DNA from: Campylobacter geochelonis
GTDB lineage: Bacteria > Campylobacterota > Campylobacteria > Campylobacterales > Campylobacteraceae
DNA length: 64,000 bases
Reading direction: 5' to 3'
NCBI RefSeq assembly: GCF_013201685.1
Contig: NZ_CP053844.1
Location: forward strand, 434,001-498,000
Shown: positions 26,550-35,194 of the stretch, one piece after another
How positions within the stretch are numbered: the first letter of the stretch is position 1
How the letters are laid out: each line of letters opens with the position of its first letter
Position numbers and translations under genes: made by a program
The notes under the pieces: generated by a model
Databases searched by the model: none
Seen by the model: only the letters and a program-made list of their open reading frames with translations
Told to the model about the DNA's origin: nothing

Positions 26550-27305
26550 ATGCAAATAGCTTTATCTTTAAGTGGTGGAGCGGCTAGAGGAGTGTTTCAT
26601 CTTGGAGTTTTGGCTAAATTTGATGAGGTTGGTATAGAAGTTGGCGCGATTTCAGGTAGTAGTATAGGCTCGATGATTGGCGTTTGTTATGCCGCTGGTA
26701 TGGGAGCAAAAGAGATTTTAAAAGTAGTAAAAACAAAAGAATTTAAAAAGGTTTTTAAGATAAATTTACCATACAAAAGCCTCGTTAAAATCGATAAAAA
26801 CGCCAACGCGATAAAAGAGCTTTTGCAAGTTGATAGGCTAGAAAATTTGCTAGTTAAAACCTATGTTGGTTGCGTTGATTTATATAGTGGCAAAATGGAG
26901 TATTTTAGTAGCGGAGATACGCTTAAAATAGTTCTTGGAAGCTGCGCGTTGGTGCCGATTTTTGAACCTATAAGATATGAAAACTATCTTTTAGCTGACG
27001 GGGGATTTATGGATAATATGCCACTTGCTCCACTTAAAAAACATAAGCTTAAAATAGTCGGAGTTGATTTGCACCCAACGTCAAAATTTAGTCCAAAAAG
27101 TTCGATTAGCTACACTACAAGGGCGCTTTCTTTGATGATGTCTTCATCTATAAAAAGACAACAAAACAGCTGCGATGTCTATATTAGCAACCCAAATTTG
27201 GCTAACTTTAGTCTATTTAGTTTTAAAAATTTTGATGAGATGTTTGAATTAGGCTATAATAGCGTAAATAAGGAAATTATAAAGAAAATTAAGGAGCGAG
27301 TATGA
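26550..27305 (+). CDS. patatin-like phospholipase
   Basis: A 251-residue serine acyl hydrolase. The oxyanion loop SGGAARGVFHLG lies at the start, the nucleophile elbow GSSIGS near residue 37, and the catalytic aspartate in ADGGFMDN near residue 150. It has no signal peptide, so it probably acts in the cytoplasm or on the inner face of the membrane, releasing fatty acids from phospholipids. It sits between the LpxH-like and HAD genes, with one base on one side and a four-base overlap on the other, so all three are co-translated. Confidence 0.88.
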   Translation: MQIALSLSGGAARGVFHLGVLAKFDEVGIEVGAISGSSIGSMIGVCYAAGMGAKEILKVVKTKEFKKVFKINLPYKSLVKIDKNANAIKELLQVDRLENLLVKTYVGCVDLYSGKMEYFSSGDTLKIVLGSCALVPIFEPIRYENYLLADGGFMDNMPLAPLKKHKLKIVGVDLHPTSKFSPKSSISYTTRALSLMMSSSIKRQQNSCDVYISNPNLANFSLFSFKNFDEMFELGYNSVNKEIIKKIKERV

Positions 27306-27943
27306 CTCTAAGTGTGTTTGACTTAGATAAGACTTTGATTTTAAAAGACAGTTATGATTTGTGGCATGAGTATCTTTTAGAAGAGGGGATTTTAAGCGAG
27401 GATTTTATAGCTAAAAATAACGAAATGATAGAGCTTTACGACTTAGGAAAGCTAAATATGGATGAGTATATAAAATTTTCAGTCCAGTCGCTAAGTAGGC
27501 TAAATTTAGATGAAATTTCAGCTTTAATGCCAAAATTTTTAGCCAACAAAATCTCACATATAATCCACGATGATGCCAAAAAATGGATAAAAAACGCAGA
27601 CCACAAGCTTATCATCTCAGCCACGCCAGAATACGTCGTAAAACCAATCGCAAATTTACTTAAGGTTGATGAGTGTATCGGAGTTAGGTTAAAAGTGCGA
27701 GATAACTACTATATAGGCGAGTATCACAAGCCTTTAAGCTTTCAAGAGGGCAAGGTTGAAGCGCTTAAAATTTGGCTTATGGATAAAAGCTTAAAGCCAG
27801 ATAAAATCATCTTTTACACAGACTCTATAAACGATCTTGCGATGTGTGAGTTTGCCGATGAAACATACTGTGTAAATCCAGATCCAAAACTACGACAAAT
27901 CGCAAAAGAGCGAGGTTGGAGCATTTTAGAGCCAAGAATTTAG
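27302..27943 (+). CDS. HAD-IB family phosphatase (SerB/CicA-like)
   Basis: A 213-residue haloacid-dehalogenase-type phosphatase. Motif I is FDLDKTLI with both aspartates, motif II IISATPEYV, motif III the lysine in EGKVEALK, and motif IV DSINDLAMCE. The helical cap between motifs I and II (about residues 15-95) is the subclass IB type found in phosphoserine phosphatase and CicA. Because the gene overlaps the patatin gene, a lipid head-group or glycerol-phosphate substrate is plausible but unproven. Confidence 0.82.
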   Translation: MTLSVFDLDKTLILKDSYDLWHEYLLEEGILSEDFIAKNNEMIELYDLGKLNMDEYIKFSVQSLSRLNLDEISALMPKFLANKISHIIHDDAKKWIKNADHKLIISATPEYVVKPIANLLKVDECIGVRLKVRDNYYIGEYHKPLSFQEGKVEALKIWLMDKSLKPDKIIFYTDSINDLAMCEFADETYCVNPDPKLRQIAKERGWSILEPRI

Positions 27944-28740
27944 CCAAATTTTGCTTGATTTATAGAGGTTTTGCATGTTTGATTTTAAAGCTAAATTTAG
28001 TGTTTTTGTGCGAAATTTTATAAATTTACAGGCTAAATAAATTTTTAAAATTTCTGCAATAAAATAAATCAAAATATTTAAATTAGCTCTAAATTTACTC
28101 TTTAAATATATCGCAAAAATGCCTTAATAAAGTGAAATTTAGAGCGTACTTAACTAAATTTACAAGCCTAAACAAACTATGTAAAATTAGCATATAAAGC
28201 TTGTTTGGTTTAACGATACTTCGCGTAAGTGTAAATTTAACATTTTACTTGAGTTTGCTGGAGTATCGGTATGTAGTAAAGTTTGAATTTAATTAAGTAA
28301 AAAATGTTACTGGTATAAATTTATTAAAATGAGCATTTTGTGTTTTTAAAATATTTCTGGATTAATTTTGATTAAACAAGCTTTATTTGGATAGTTTTAT
28401 AACAAGCTGATGGTTTTTTAAACGCGAATTTATCACGTTTTTAGCGTAAATTTAGCAAGATTAAATTTAAAATTTTTTATAGAAAAAGGCGAGTTTAATC
28501 ATAAAGTAAAAGCTAAAGCCAGATAGAAAATTTCTACTTAGTTTTAAATTTATCCAAACGCGCTAATTTGGATAAATTCTTTTCAGTTATACTAAATTTA
28601 TAGACTGATTTTATAAAAATTTAGCCAAATTTTTCTTTGAAACTAAAGTTAAATTTACAAACCAAATTTAGGCACTAAATTTACTTAGCCACTCGATTTT
28701 AGCTAAATTTATCTTCAGTTTTGGCTTGACTTAGCAACCT
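27944..28740. other. long AT-rich intergenic region
   Basis: No gene seen between the two converging units. It contains the inverted-repeat element at 28194-28386 described separately. The rest is low-complexity A/T-rich sequence with many AAATTTAG-type words. Confidence 0.4.
28194..28386. repeat. inverted-repeat-bounded element with an internal hairpin
   Basis: ATAAAGCTTGTTT (28194-28206) and AAACAAGCTTTAT (28374-28386) are perfect 13-base inverted repeats 167 bases apart. Just inside the left arm is a second structure: CGATACT and AGTATCG as outer arms (about 28213-28267) enclosing AAGTGTAAA and TTTTACTT. No coding potential and no obvious target duplication. It could be a small non-autonomous element or a structured RNA. 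Confidence 0.4.
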
Positions 28741-29286
28741 TTATTCGCAATTTTTTAAAAACTCATCTTTAAATTTAACATAGTTTTGAGCCGATTCTAA
28801 AAGGCTTTTTGCCTCTTCATCGTTTAGTTGCCTAACGAGTTTTGCTGGACTTCCTAAAATCAAAGAGCGAGGTGGAAAAACCTTGCCTTTAGTTATGACG
28901 CTTCCTGCACCAACTATACTCTCGCACCCGATTTTAGCACCATCCATCACGACTGCATTCATGCCTACTAAACATCTATCATCAATCTTGCAAGCATGAA
29001 TCACACAGTTATGCCCGATAGTCACATCATCGCCGATGATAGTTGGATATCCAGCGTCTAAAAGCTCACCATCTTCGCTATAACTAGCATGCCAAACATG
29101 GATAGTTGTTAGATCTTGCACGTTGGTTCTTTTGCCGATTTTTATGTAATTAACATCGCCTCTTAAAACGCAGTTAAACCACACGCTACTATCTTCTCCA
29201 ATACTAACATCGCCGATAACTTTCGCTCCATCTGCTATAAATGCGCTTTTTGCAACATTTGGCGATATGTTTTTAAATTTAATCAT
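28741..29286 (-). CDS. gamma-class carbonic anhydrase family protein
   Basis: A 181-residue left-handed beta-helix protein with hexapeptide repeats (IADGAKVIGDVSIGEDS and following turns). The family's metal histidines are visible in LTTIHVWHA and in IGHNCVIHAC. SVWFNCVLRGDVNYIKIG matches the trimeric gamma-CA/YrdA group. I start it at ATG 29286, one base after the creA stop. A longer frame reaching 29370 would lie entirely inside creA and adds unrelated residues. It forms an operon with creA. Confidence 0.88.
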   Translation of the reverse strand: MIKFKNISPNVAKSAFIADGAKVIGDVSIGEDSSVWFNCVLRGDVNYIKIGKRTNVQDLTTIHVWHASYSEDGELLDAGYPTIIGDDVTIGHNCVIHACKIDDRCLVGMNAVVMDGAKIGCESIVGAGSVITKGKVFPPRSLILGSPAKLVRQLNDEEAKSLLESAQNYVKFKDEFLKNCE

Positions 29287-29287
29287 T

Positions 29288-29773
29288 TTATTTTTCATCT
29301 TTAAACTCGCACACATTTCCAACTGCTTGTTTGCACGGAACTGCCGAAACTGAGTTGTTTGGCGAGCCATCGACTAGTTTATCGGAGTAGACTAAGTAAA
29401 TAAAAGTTTGGGCTTTTTCATCAAACATTCTAACAACGTGAGTCTTTTTAAAAAGGATAGAGCTTCGTTTTTTAAATATATCTTCCTCTTTTTTCACATC
29501 GCCAAATACAACGATTTTAGAATCTGTTTGCACGCAAGAAACAGAAGCGTCGCTTGTATCTTCTTCAAGCCCCACCAGTTCGCTTGTACCACCTTTTTTA
29601 GCATAAGATACATAACAGGTTACGCCATCAACTTTTGGATCTTTTACTGAAATAACTTCAATGCGATCGTTTTTGCCAAGCAGCTTCCACGCAGTCGATA
29701 CTGAGCCGATGAAGTTGTGTTCGTTTGCTGATAACAAAACAGCAAAACAAGTTAAAATCATAATTTTTTTCAT
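29288..29773 (-). CDS. creA: CreA-family periplasmic protein
   Basis: A 161-residue secreted protein: signal peptide to about residue 16 (cleavage near LLSAN), then the CreA motifs FIGSVSTAWKLLGKNDRIEV, DPKVDGVTCYVSYAKKGG, ASVSCVQ, and RMFDEKAQTFIYLVYSDKLVDGSP. The family is widespread in proteobacteria and has no known biochemical function. It is the first gene of a leftward pair and shares a short divergent intergenic region with pyrB. Confidence 0.85.
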   Translation of the reverse strand: MKKIMILTCFAVLLSANEHNFIGSVSTAWKLLGKNDRIEVISVKDPKVDGVTCYVSYAKKGGTSELVGLEEDTSDASVSCVQTDSKIVVFGDVKKEEDIFKKRSSILFKKTHVVRMFDEKAQTFIYLVYSDKLVDGSPNNSVSAVPCKQAVGNVCEFKDEK

Positions 29774-29872
29774 GTTACATCCTTTTAAAAAAATTTTATC
29801 TATTTAAAGTAAATTTTTAAGTTGATTAAGCAAAATTTAGATACAATTAATTTCCAGAAAATGGAGCGTAAA

Positions 29873-30799
29873 ATGTCATATAAACACAAAGATTTGCTAG
29901 GCACAAGAGAGCTTAGTAGGGATGAAATTCTGTTTTTTCTGGATAGTGCGAAAGAATTCAAAAATTTAAACAATCAAAGCATTAAAAAGTCAGATAACTT
30001 GCGTGGCAAAACTGTTATCAATGCTTTTTTTGAAAACTCAACGAGAACTAGAATCTCGTTTGAAACTGCAGCAAAACGCCTCGGAGCGGATGCTATAAAC
30101 TTCTCAGCCGCCCAAAGTAGCACTAAAAAGGGCGAAACGCTAATTGATACTATTAGAAATATGGAAGCTATGAAAACAGACATTTTTGTCGTGCGACATG
30201 AGTGTTCGGGAAGCGCTGAATTTATAGCTAAAAATACAGACGCAAGTATTGTAAATGGAGGAGATGGGCTAAACGAACATCCAACTCAAGCTTTGCTAGA
30301 TCTTTTTACTATACGTGAAAACAAAGGTAAATTTGAAGGGCTAAATGTCGCGATTATAGGCGATATCGAGCACAGCAGAGTCGCACGAAGTAACATATGG
30401 GCGATGCATAAGCTAGGTATAAATGTTCGCCTTTTCGCGCCTCCGATGATGATGCCTCACAGAGTAGAAGTATTTGAGTGCGAAGTGGCAAAAACTATGG
30501 AAGAAGCGCTTGATGGCGTTGATGTTATCATGATGCTTAGAATTCAGCTAGAACGTCAAGGTGGTGCGGTTGCGTTTCCATCAGGAAGAGAATATAGCAA
30601 ATTTTTTGGACTTAACAAAAACCGTGTAAAACTAGCAAACCCTAATCCGCTAATCTTTCATCCAGGTCCTATAAATAGGGGAGTTGAGATAAATTCAGAT
30701 GTGGCTGATGGAGAGCACTCTTTTGTGCTAAATCAAGTTGAAAATGGAGTTGCCGTTAGAATGGCAGTTTTAGATATATTAAATAAAAATCGAGGCTAA
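29873..30799 (+). CDS. pyrB: aspartate carbamoyltransferase catalytic subunit
   Basis: Condenses carbamoyl phosphate and aspartate in pyrimidine synthesis. The carbamoyl phosphate loop FFENSTRTRISFE, the HPTQALLDLFTI motif and the C-terminal HPGPINRGVE are all present. I start at ATG 29873, ten bases after GGAG; a frame reaching 29822 adds unsupported residues. The resulting 308-residue length is normal. No regulatory pyrI gene is near. pyrC follows after two bases. Confidence 0.96.
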   Translation: MSYKHKDLLGTRELSRDEILFFLDSAKEFKNLNNQSIKKSDNLRGKTVINAFFENSTRTRISFETAAKRLGADAINFSAAQSSTKKGETLIDTIRNMEAMKTDIFVVRHECSGSAEFIAKNTDASIVNGGDGLNEHPTQALLDLFTIRENKGKFEGLNVAIIGDIEHSRVARSNIWAMHKLGINVRLFAPPMMMPHRVEVFECEVAKTMEEALDGVDVIMMLRIQLERQGGAVAFPSGREYSKFFGLNKNRVKLANPNPLIFHPGPINRGVEINSDVADGEHSFVLNQVENGVAVRMAVLDILNKNRG

Positions 30800-30801
30800 A
30801 A

Positions 30802-32082
30802 ATGAAAATTTTTATCAAAAACGCAACTATCGTAAATAGCGACAAAACCATACAATCAAATATATTAATAGATGGCGAAAATATCGCCAAAATCACAGAT
30901 GAAATCCTAGAAGCCGATGAAGTTATAGACGCAACTGGTAAATTTGTAGTGCCAGGGCTAATCGACATGCACGTTCATTTCCGCGATCCTGGATATGAGT
31001 ATAAAGATGACATTAACTCTGGAAGCGAAGCAGCAGTCGCTGGTGGCGTAACAACTGCACTTCCTATGGCAAACACAAACCCAGTAAATGATAATGCTGT
31101 TATCACAAGAGATATGATAGCAAAAGCCAAAGCTAGAGGGCTGATTGACCTTTTGCCAATCGGCGCGATAACTAAAAAGCTAGGCGGTGAGGGAATAACA
31201 GAGATGGGCGATATGACGCAAGCTGGAGCGGTGGCGTTTTCTGATGATGGGTTGCCGGTTAGTTCAAGCGATGTTATGAGGGCTGCGCTTGAATACTCAA
31301 ACCACTTTGGCTCATTTGTCATAAGCCACTGTGAGGACTGCTCGATGTGTAGAACTGGCGTTATGCACGAGGGAAAAGTCTCAGCCATACTTGGACTAAA
31401 GGGCATGCCAAGAGAAAAAGAAGAGATAATGGTAAGTAGAGATATGCTCTTAGCTAAGCTTACTGGTGGGCATATCCATATCGCGCACGTTAGCTCAGCG
31501 TGGTCTTTAAAGATGATAGAAATGGCTAAAAAAGAGGGCATAAATGTAACTTGTGAAGCAACTCCGCACCATTTTACTTTTACGGATGAAAATTTGATGA
31601 GTTATGATACAAACTTTAAAATGTCTCCACCACTTCGCGAAGTAAGCGATAAAGAGGCGGTTAGAAATGCGCTAAAAAGCGGTTTAGTAGATGTTATAGC
31701 CACAGATCATGCTCCTCATCTTGATGATGAAAAATTTGTTGAGTTTGACAAAGCGCCATTTGGTATCATCGGACTTCAGACTTTAGTTCCGCTTAGTTTA
31801 AAGCTTGTTGAAGAGGGCGTTATAAGCCTTGAGCGAATGGTTGAATTAACTTCAACAAACCCAGCGCGGATTTTAAAACTAAACAACAAAGGTAGGATTA
31901 AAGAGGGATACTTAGCCGATATTGCTATTATTGATCCCAATTTAGAATATATTTACGATGCCAAACTTAACAAATCTAAGTCTATAAATTCGCCTCTTTT
32001 TGGTAAAAAACTTAAAGGCGCGGCGGTTATGACTATAAAAAGTGGCAAGATAGTTTGGAATTTTCCAAATTTGTTAATTTGA
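30802..32082 (+). CDS. pyrC: dihydroorotase (class I)
   Basis: Cyclises carbamoyl aspartate to dihydroorotate. The metal and substrate motifs are intact: DMHVHFRDPG, SHCED, HIHIAHVSS and ATDHAPH. It therefore looks like an active enzyme rather than the inactive PyrC' type that only supports PyrB. Length is 426 residues. Class I dihydroorotases often assemble with aspartate carbamoyltransferase, which fits its position two bases after pyrB. Confidence 0.95.
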   Translation: MKIFIKNATIVNSDKTIQSNILIDGENIAKITDEILEADEVIDATGKFVVPGLIDMHVHFRDPGYEYKDDINSGSEAAVAGGVTTALPMANTNPVNDNAVITRDMIAKAKARGLIDLLPIGAITKKLGGEGITEMGDMTQAGAVAFSDDGLPVSSSDVMRAALEYSNHFGSFVISHCEDCSMCRTGVMHEGKVSAILGLKGMPREKEEIMVSRDMLLAKLTGGHIHIAHVSSAWSLKMIEMAKKEGINVTCEATPHHFTFTDENLMSYDTNFKMSPPLREVSDKEAVRNALKSGLVDVIATDHAPHLDDEKFVEFDKAPFGIIGLQTLVPLSLKLVEEGVISLERMVELTSTNPARILKLNNKGRIKEGYLADIAIIDPNLEYIYDAKLNKSKSINSPLFGKKLKGAAVMTIKSGKIVWNFPNLLI

Positions 32083-32103
32083 GTAAAAAAATTTAAAAAA
32101 GTC

Positions 32104-32132
32104 TTGACAAAAAGAAATAATTTTTATATAAT
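32104..32132 (+). promoter_or_regulatory. perfect consensus sigma-70 promoter of tRNA-Asn
   Basis: TTGACA (32104-32109) and TATAAT (32127-32132) are separated by exactly 17 bases, with the tRNA starting 22 bases after the -10. A full -35 consensus is unusual in Campylobacter. Confidence 0.85.
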
Positions 32133-32153
32133 TACATTTCTTTTTTCAGGCAT

Positions 32154-32228
32154 TCCGGATTAGCTCAGCGGTAGAGTAGTCGGCTGTTAACCGATTGGTC
32201 GCTGGTTCGAATCCAGCATCCGGAGCCA
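32154..32228 (+). tRNA. tRNA-Asn (GTT)
   Basis: Complete cloverleaf: acceptor TCCGGAT pairs with ATCCGGA, anticodon stem GTCGG pairs with CCGAT around loop CTGTTAA (anticodon GTT), and the T-loop is GGTTCGAATCC. Discriminator G is followed by an encoded CCA (32226-32228). It is a lone tRNA gene with its own promoter. Confidence 0.97.
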
Positions 32229-32500
32229 CTTCATTTAAATTATTTATCAAAATATAAGATTATAAAATAGCTTAAAAATTTTATCAAAATGTTTATTCTA
32301 AATTTAAAATCAATTTTTACATAAAAAAATATCTGAAATGATTATAAAATATTATATTTTAACAACAAAACTAACATCTAAAAAACAAATTTACAAAACC
32401 CTGCCGCAAAAACATAAATTTAAGGTATAATATCAGATTGATTTAGATACAGACTTACACTCTTAAACTTACATCAACAAATACACAAAAAAAGAGAGAT
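32229..32500 (+). promoter_or_regulatory. leader region of the helicase gene
   Basis: TATAAT at 32426-32431 lies 70 bases before the helicase start, implying a 5' untranslated leader of about 60 bases. The ribosome binding site is GAGAG. No other gene is seen between the tRNA and the helicase. Confidence 0.5.
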
Positions 32501-34054
32501 ATGCAAATAAACGAATTTAGCATTTTTGGTTTAGACCAAAACATCGAACAGGCCCTGCTTGAAGCAGGATTTAAAACTCCAAGTCCAGTGCAAAAAGAGG
32601 CGATTCCGCTCGCACTTGAGGGCTTTGATATGGTGGTTCAAGCCCACACTGGCACAGGAAAAACAGCAGCATTTGGACTTCCTATAATGAGCAAAATGGT
32701 ATGCGATGGCAGTATTGAAACGCTTGTGGTTACCCCAACAAGGGAACTTTGTATACAAGTTAGCGATGAGCTTTACAGACTTGGCAAATACAAAGGCGTA
32801 AAAACAGCTAGCATTTATGGCGGACAAAGTTATTCAAGACAAATTTCACAAGTAAATGGTGAAGCTTCTATCATCGTAGCGACTCCAGGAAGGCTACTTG
32901 ATCTTTTAAAATCAGGCAAAATTGAAATAAATCCTAAATTTATCATCTTAGATGAAGCTGATGAAATGCTTGATATGGGCTTTTTAGATGATATTAAAGA
33001 AATTTTAAAATTTACTCCGCCAAGCGCGCAAAAGCTGCTGTTTTCTGCGACTATGCCAGAGCCGATTAAAAAAATCGCAAAAGAATTTCTACACGACGCA
33101 AAATATGTAAAAATCGTCTCTGATACCTCTACAAATGTAGATATCGAGCAAGAGTATTATGTCGTAGAAGAGAGCGAGAGAACGGACGCCACTATAAGAT
33201 TAATCGACTTTTATGAGCCACAAAAAGCCATTATTTTTTGTCGTATGAAAAAAGAAGCCGACGCACTTGCTCATACGCTTTTAGCAAAAGGTCATCCATC
33301 AAAAGCTTTGCATGGCGATATGGATCAAAAAGATAGAGAAGCGACAATTAGAGCATTTAAAAAAGGCGATGTTGAGATACTTGTAGCTACTGATGTCGCT
33401 GCTCGTGGGCTTGATATTGACGGTGTTAGTCATGTTTTTAACTATCACATCCCGTTTAATCCACAAAGCTATGTTCACAGAATCGGAAGAACCGGTAGAG
33501 CAGGGCATAAAGGACTTGCTATAACTCTTGTTAGCCCACAAGAATTTCGTGATTTGCAACGTATAAAACAAAGTGTTGGCGGAACGATTTCGCATAAATT
33601 TATCCCATCTTTGGATGCTATGAGCGAGGATTTAAACAACAAATTAGTTGAGCAAATTTTTAACTATGAAGTTGATGAAAACGCACCAAAAATCCTAACC
33701 GCGCTTGAAGAGGTGCTAACTCCATCGCAGATTGCTTATAAGATGATTTCGATTTTGCTTGATGCAAACCAACTATCTGGTCCTCAAAGCATAGGACTTG
33801 ATGCGCAAAATATCGAGAGAATTTTAGAAAAGTATAAAAAAGGCGCTAACGACAAATCAAGAAATTCTCGCCAAAGACGAGGTTCAAGAGATGGTCGCGA
33901 TAGTAGAGGAAGCAGAGATAGTAAACGCTCTGGTTATAAAAAAGATGGCGCTAGAGATAGTAGAAGCGAAGGCAGAAGCGAGTTTAAAAAAGACGATAGA
34001 AGAAAAAGCGAAAGTAGTTTTAAACAAAGCGATGCTAAAAAAAGGCGACTCTAA
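32501..34054 (+). CDS. DEAD-box RNA helicase
   Basis: A 517-residue ATP-dependent RNA helicase. Motifs in order: Q motif (FKTPSPVQKEAIP), AHTGTGKT, PTRELCIQ, TPGRLLDLL, DEADEMLD, SATMP, then ATDVAARGLD and HRIGRTGRAG in the second RecA domain. The C-terminal tail (from about residue 450) is a low-complexity Arg/Ser/Lys/Asp region that should bind RNA, as in DeaD/CsdA proteins. The frame ends just after an A7 run (34037-34043). Dropping one A would continue the same kind of tail for about 29 more codons to 34130. It stands alone, with a terminator after it. Confidence 0.93.
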   Translation: MQINEFSIFGLDQNIEQALLEAGFKTPSPVQKEAIPLALEGFDMVVQAHTGTGKTAAFGLPIMSKMVCDGSIETLVVTPTRELCIQVSDELYRLGKYKGVKTASIYGGQSYSRQISQVNGEASIIVATPGRLLDLLKSGKIEINPKFIILDEADEMLDMGFLDDIKEILKFTPPSAQKLLFSATMPEPIKKIAKEFLHDAKYVKIVSDTSTNVDIEQEYYVVEESERTDATIRLIDFYEPQKAIIFCRMKKEADALAHTLLAKGHPSKALHGDMDQKDREATIRAFKKGDVEILVATDVAARGLDIDGVSHVFNYHIPFNPQSYVHRIGRTGRAGHKGLAITLVSPQEFRDLQRIKQSVGGTISHKFIPSLDAMSEDLNNKLVEQIFNYEVDENAPKILTALEEVLTPSQIAYKMISILLDANQLSGPQSIGLDAQNIERILEKYKKGANDKSRNSRQRRGSRDGRDSRGSRDSKRSGYKKDGARDSRSEGRSEFKKDDRRKSESSFKQSDAKKRRL

Positions 34055-34147
34055 AAGAAGTGATAGCAGAAGAAGTGATGATAAATCTGCTAAATTTAAA
34101 GACAAAAAGCCACGTTCAAGCAAATTTTAATCAAGCTTGAAGCATAG

Positions 34148-34176
34148 ATTTTAGCTTTAAAGCTAAAATTTCTTTT
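34148..34176 (+). terminator. intrinsic terminator of the helicase gene
   Basis: ATTTTAGCTTT and AAAGCTAAAAT (34148-34169) form a perfect palindrome followed by TTCTTTT. It lies downstream of both possible helicase ends. Confidence 0.65.
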
Positions 34177-35194
34177 AAAACCGTTGATAAATTTGGTTTA
34201 TGAAACCGCGTTTGCTTTGGTTTTAAAAGGCTTTTTTGATTTTCACTAAATTATACAAATTTAAAAATATATAAAAATTTAGCTAAAATTTATTTTTAAA
34301 TACGGCTAAAATACTTCGCGATTTATTGTTTATTTTGTTTAGAATGCAAGGAAATAAGCATAAAAATAGGATTTAACTACAGCAAAAATTTATAGTGTTA
34401 GTAAGACTTCAAGTATCTTTAGGCTATAAAATTAGCCGGTAAATTTAGCTCACATTATTTACTTTCAAAACATAAAAACGTAAATTTAATACCACGTTTA
34501 AATTTTTCAATATAAAAGAATTTATCATTGTTAGTTGAGCTATTGCTTTTTAGGATTTGGTCATAGTTTAGGGTTGTAATACTAAAATCTTTTTAAAATT
34601 GTCTAATTTGAATGCTAATCTTATAAAATTTTTAAATTTAAAATGGTAAAAGCAGATAAATTTGCATTTATTCGCGTTGTGGTTGTAGTCTGAAATTATA
34701 TAAAAAGATTAAATTTGAAGCATTTTTGCTATCTTGTTTTAATGCTTTTGTTGTGCGATACGGTTTTTTAGCTAAATGATTTTAAATTAGATTTGCATTT
34801 TTTGCAATTTTGTTTTAAATTTTTGCATTATTTATTTTACAAATATAAGTGTTTTTTATCAAAGTATTTGTGATATATAGGAATTTAAATAATTTTGGAT
34901 TATAAATTTAGTTCATACATCATGTAAATTTGTGTAAGAAAATTTATAAATAAAAATAAAATTTTAGCCAAAAAACAGGATAAAACCCACATTTAATTAA
35001 CTTAAATTCAGAAATAAACTCAACCTAAATTTAACACTACTTTTCTTATAGAATACTTAAAGTATATAAAATGTATAAGTTATCCAAAAGTAAAATTCAT
35101 AACTTGTATTTAATTTTCTATAAAGTGATAAATTTTAAGAGCTTATAAAAGAAAATTATGCGATTATTACGCTTTTATAAATTTAAGGATAAAT
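34177..35194. other. about 1 kb AT-rich intergenic region
   Basis: No gene or recognisable remnant; stops occur in all frames. The last 100 bases must hold the mmuP promoter; a clear consensus is not visible. Ribosome binding site AAGGA (35187-35191) lies just before mmuP. Confidence 0.4.

Noticed and set aside
30975-31541. 188-codon antisense frame in pyrC
   Set aside because: Low-complexity Ser/Ile/Pro reading that mirrors conserved pyrC codons; no independent support.
33891-34130. Separate small gene at the end of the helicase
   Set aside because: Only its last part resembles the Ser/Arg/Lys tail and it lies in the helicase's shifted frame; it is better read as the lost end of the helicase.
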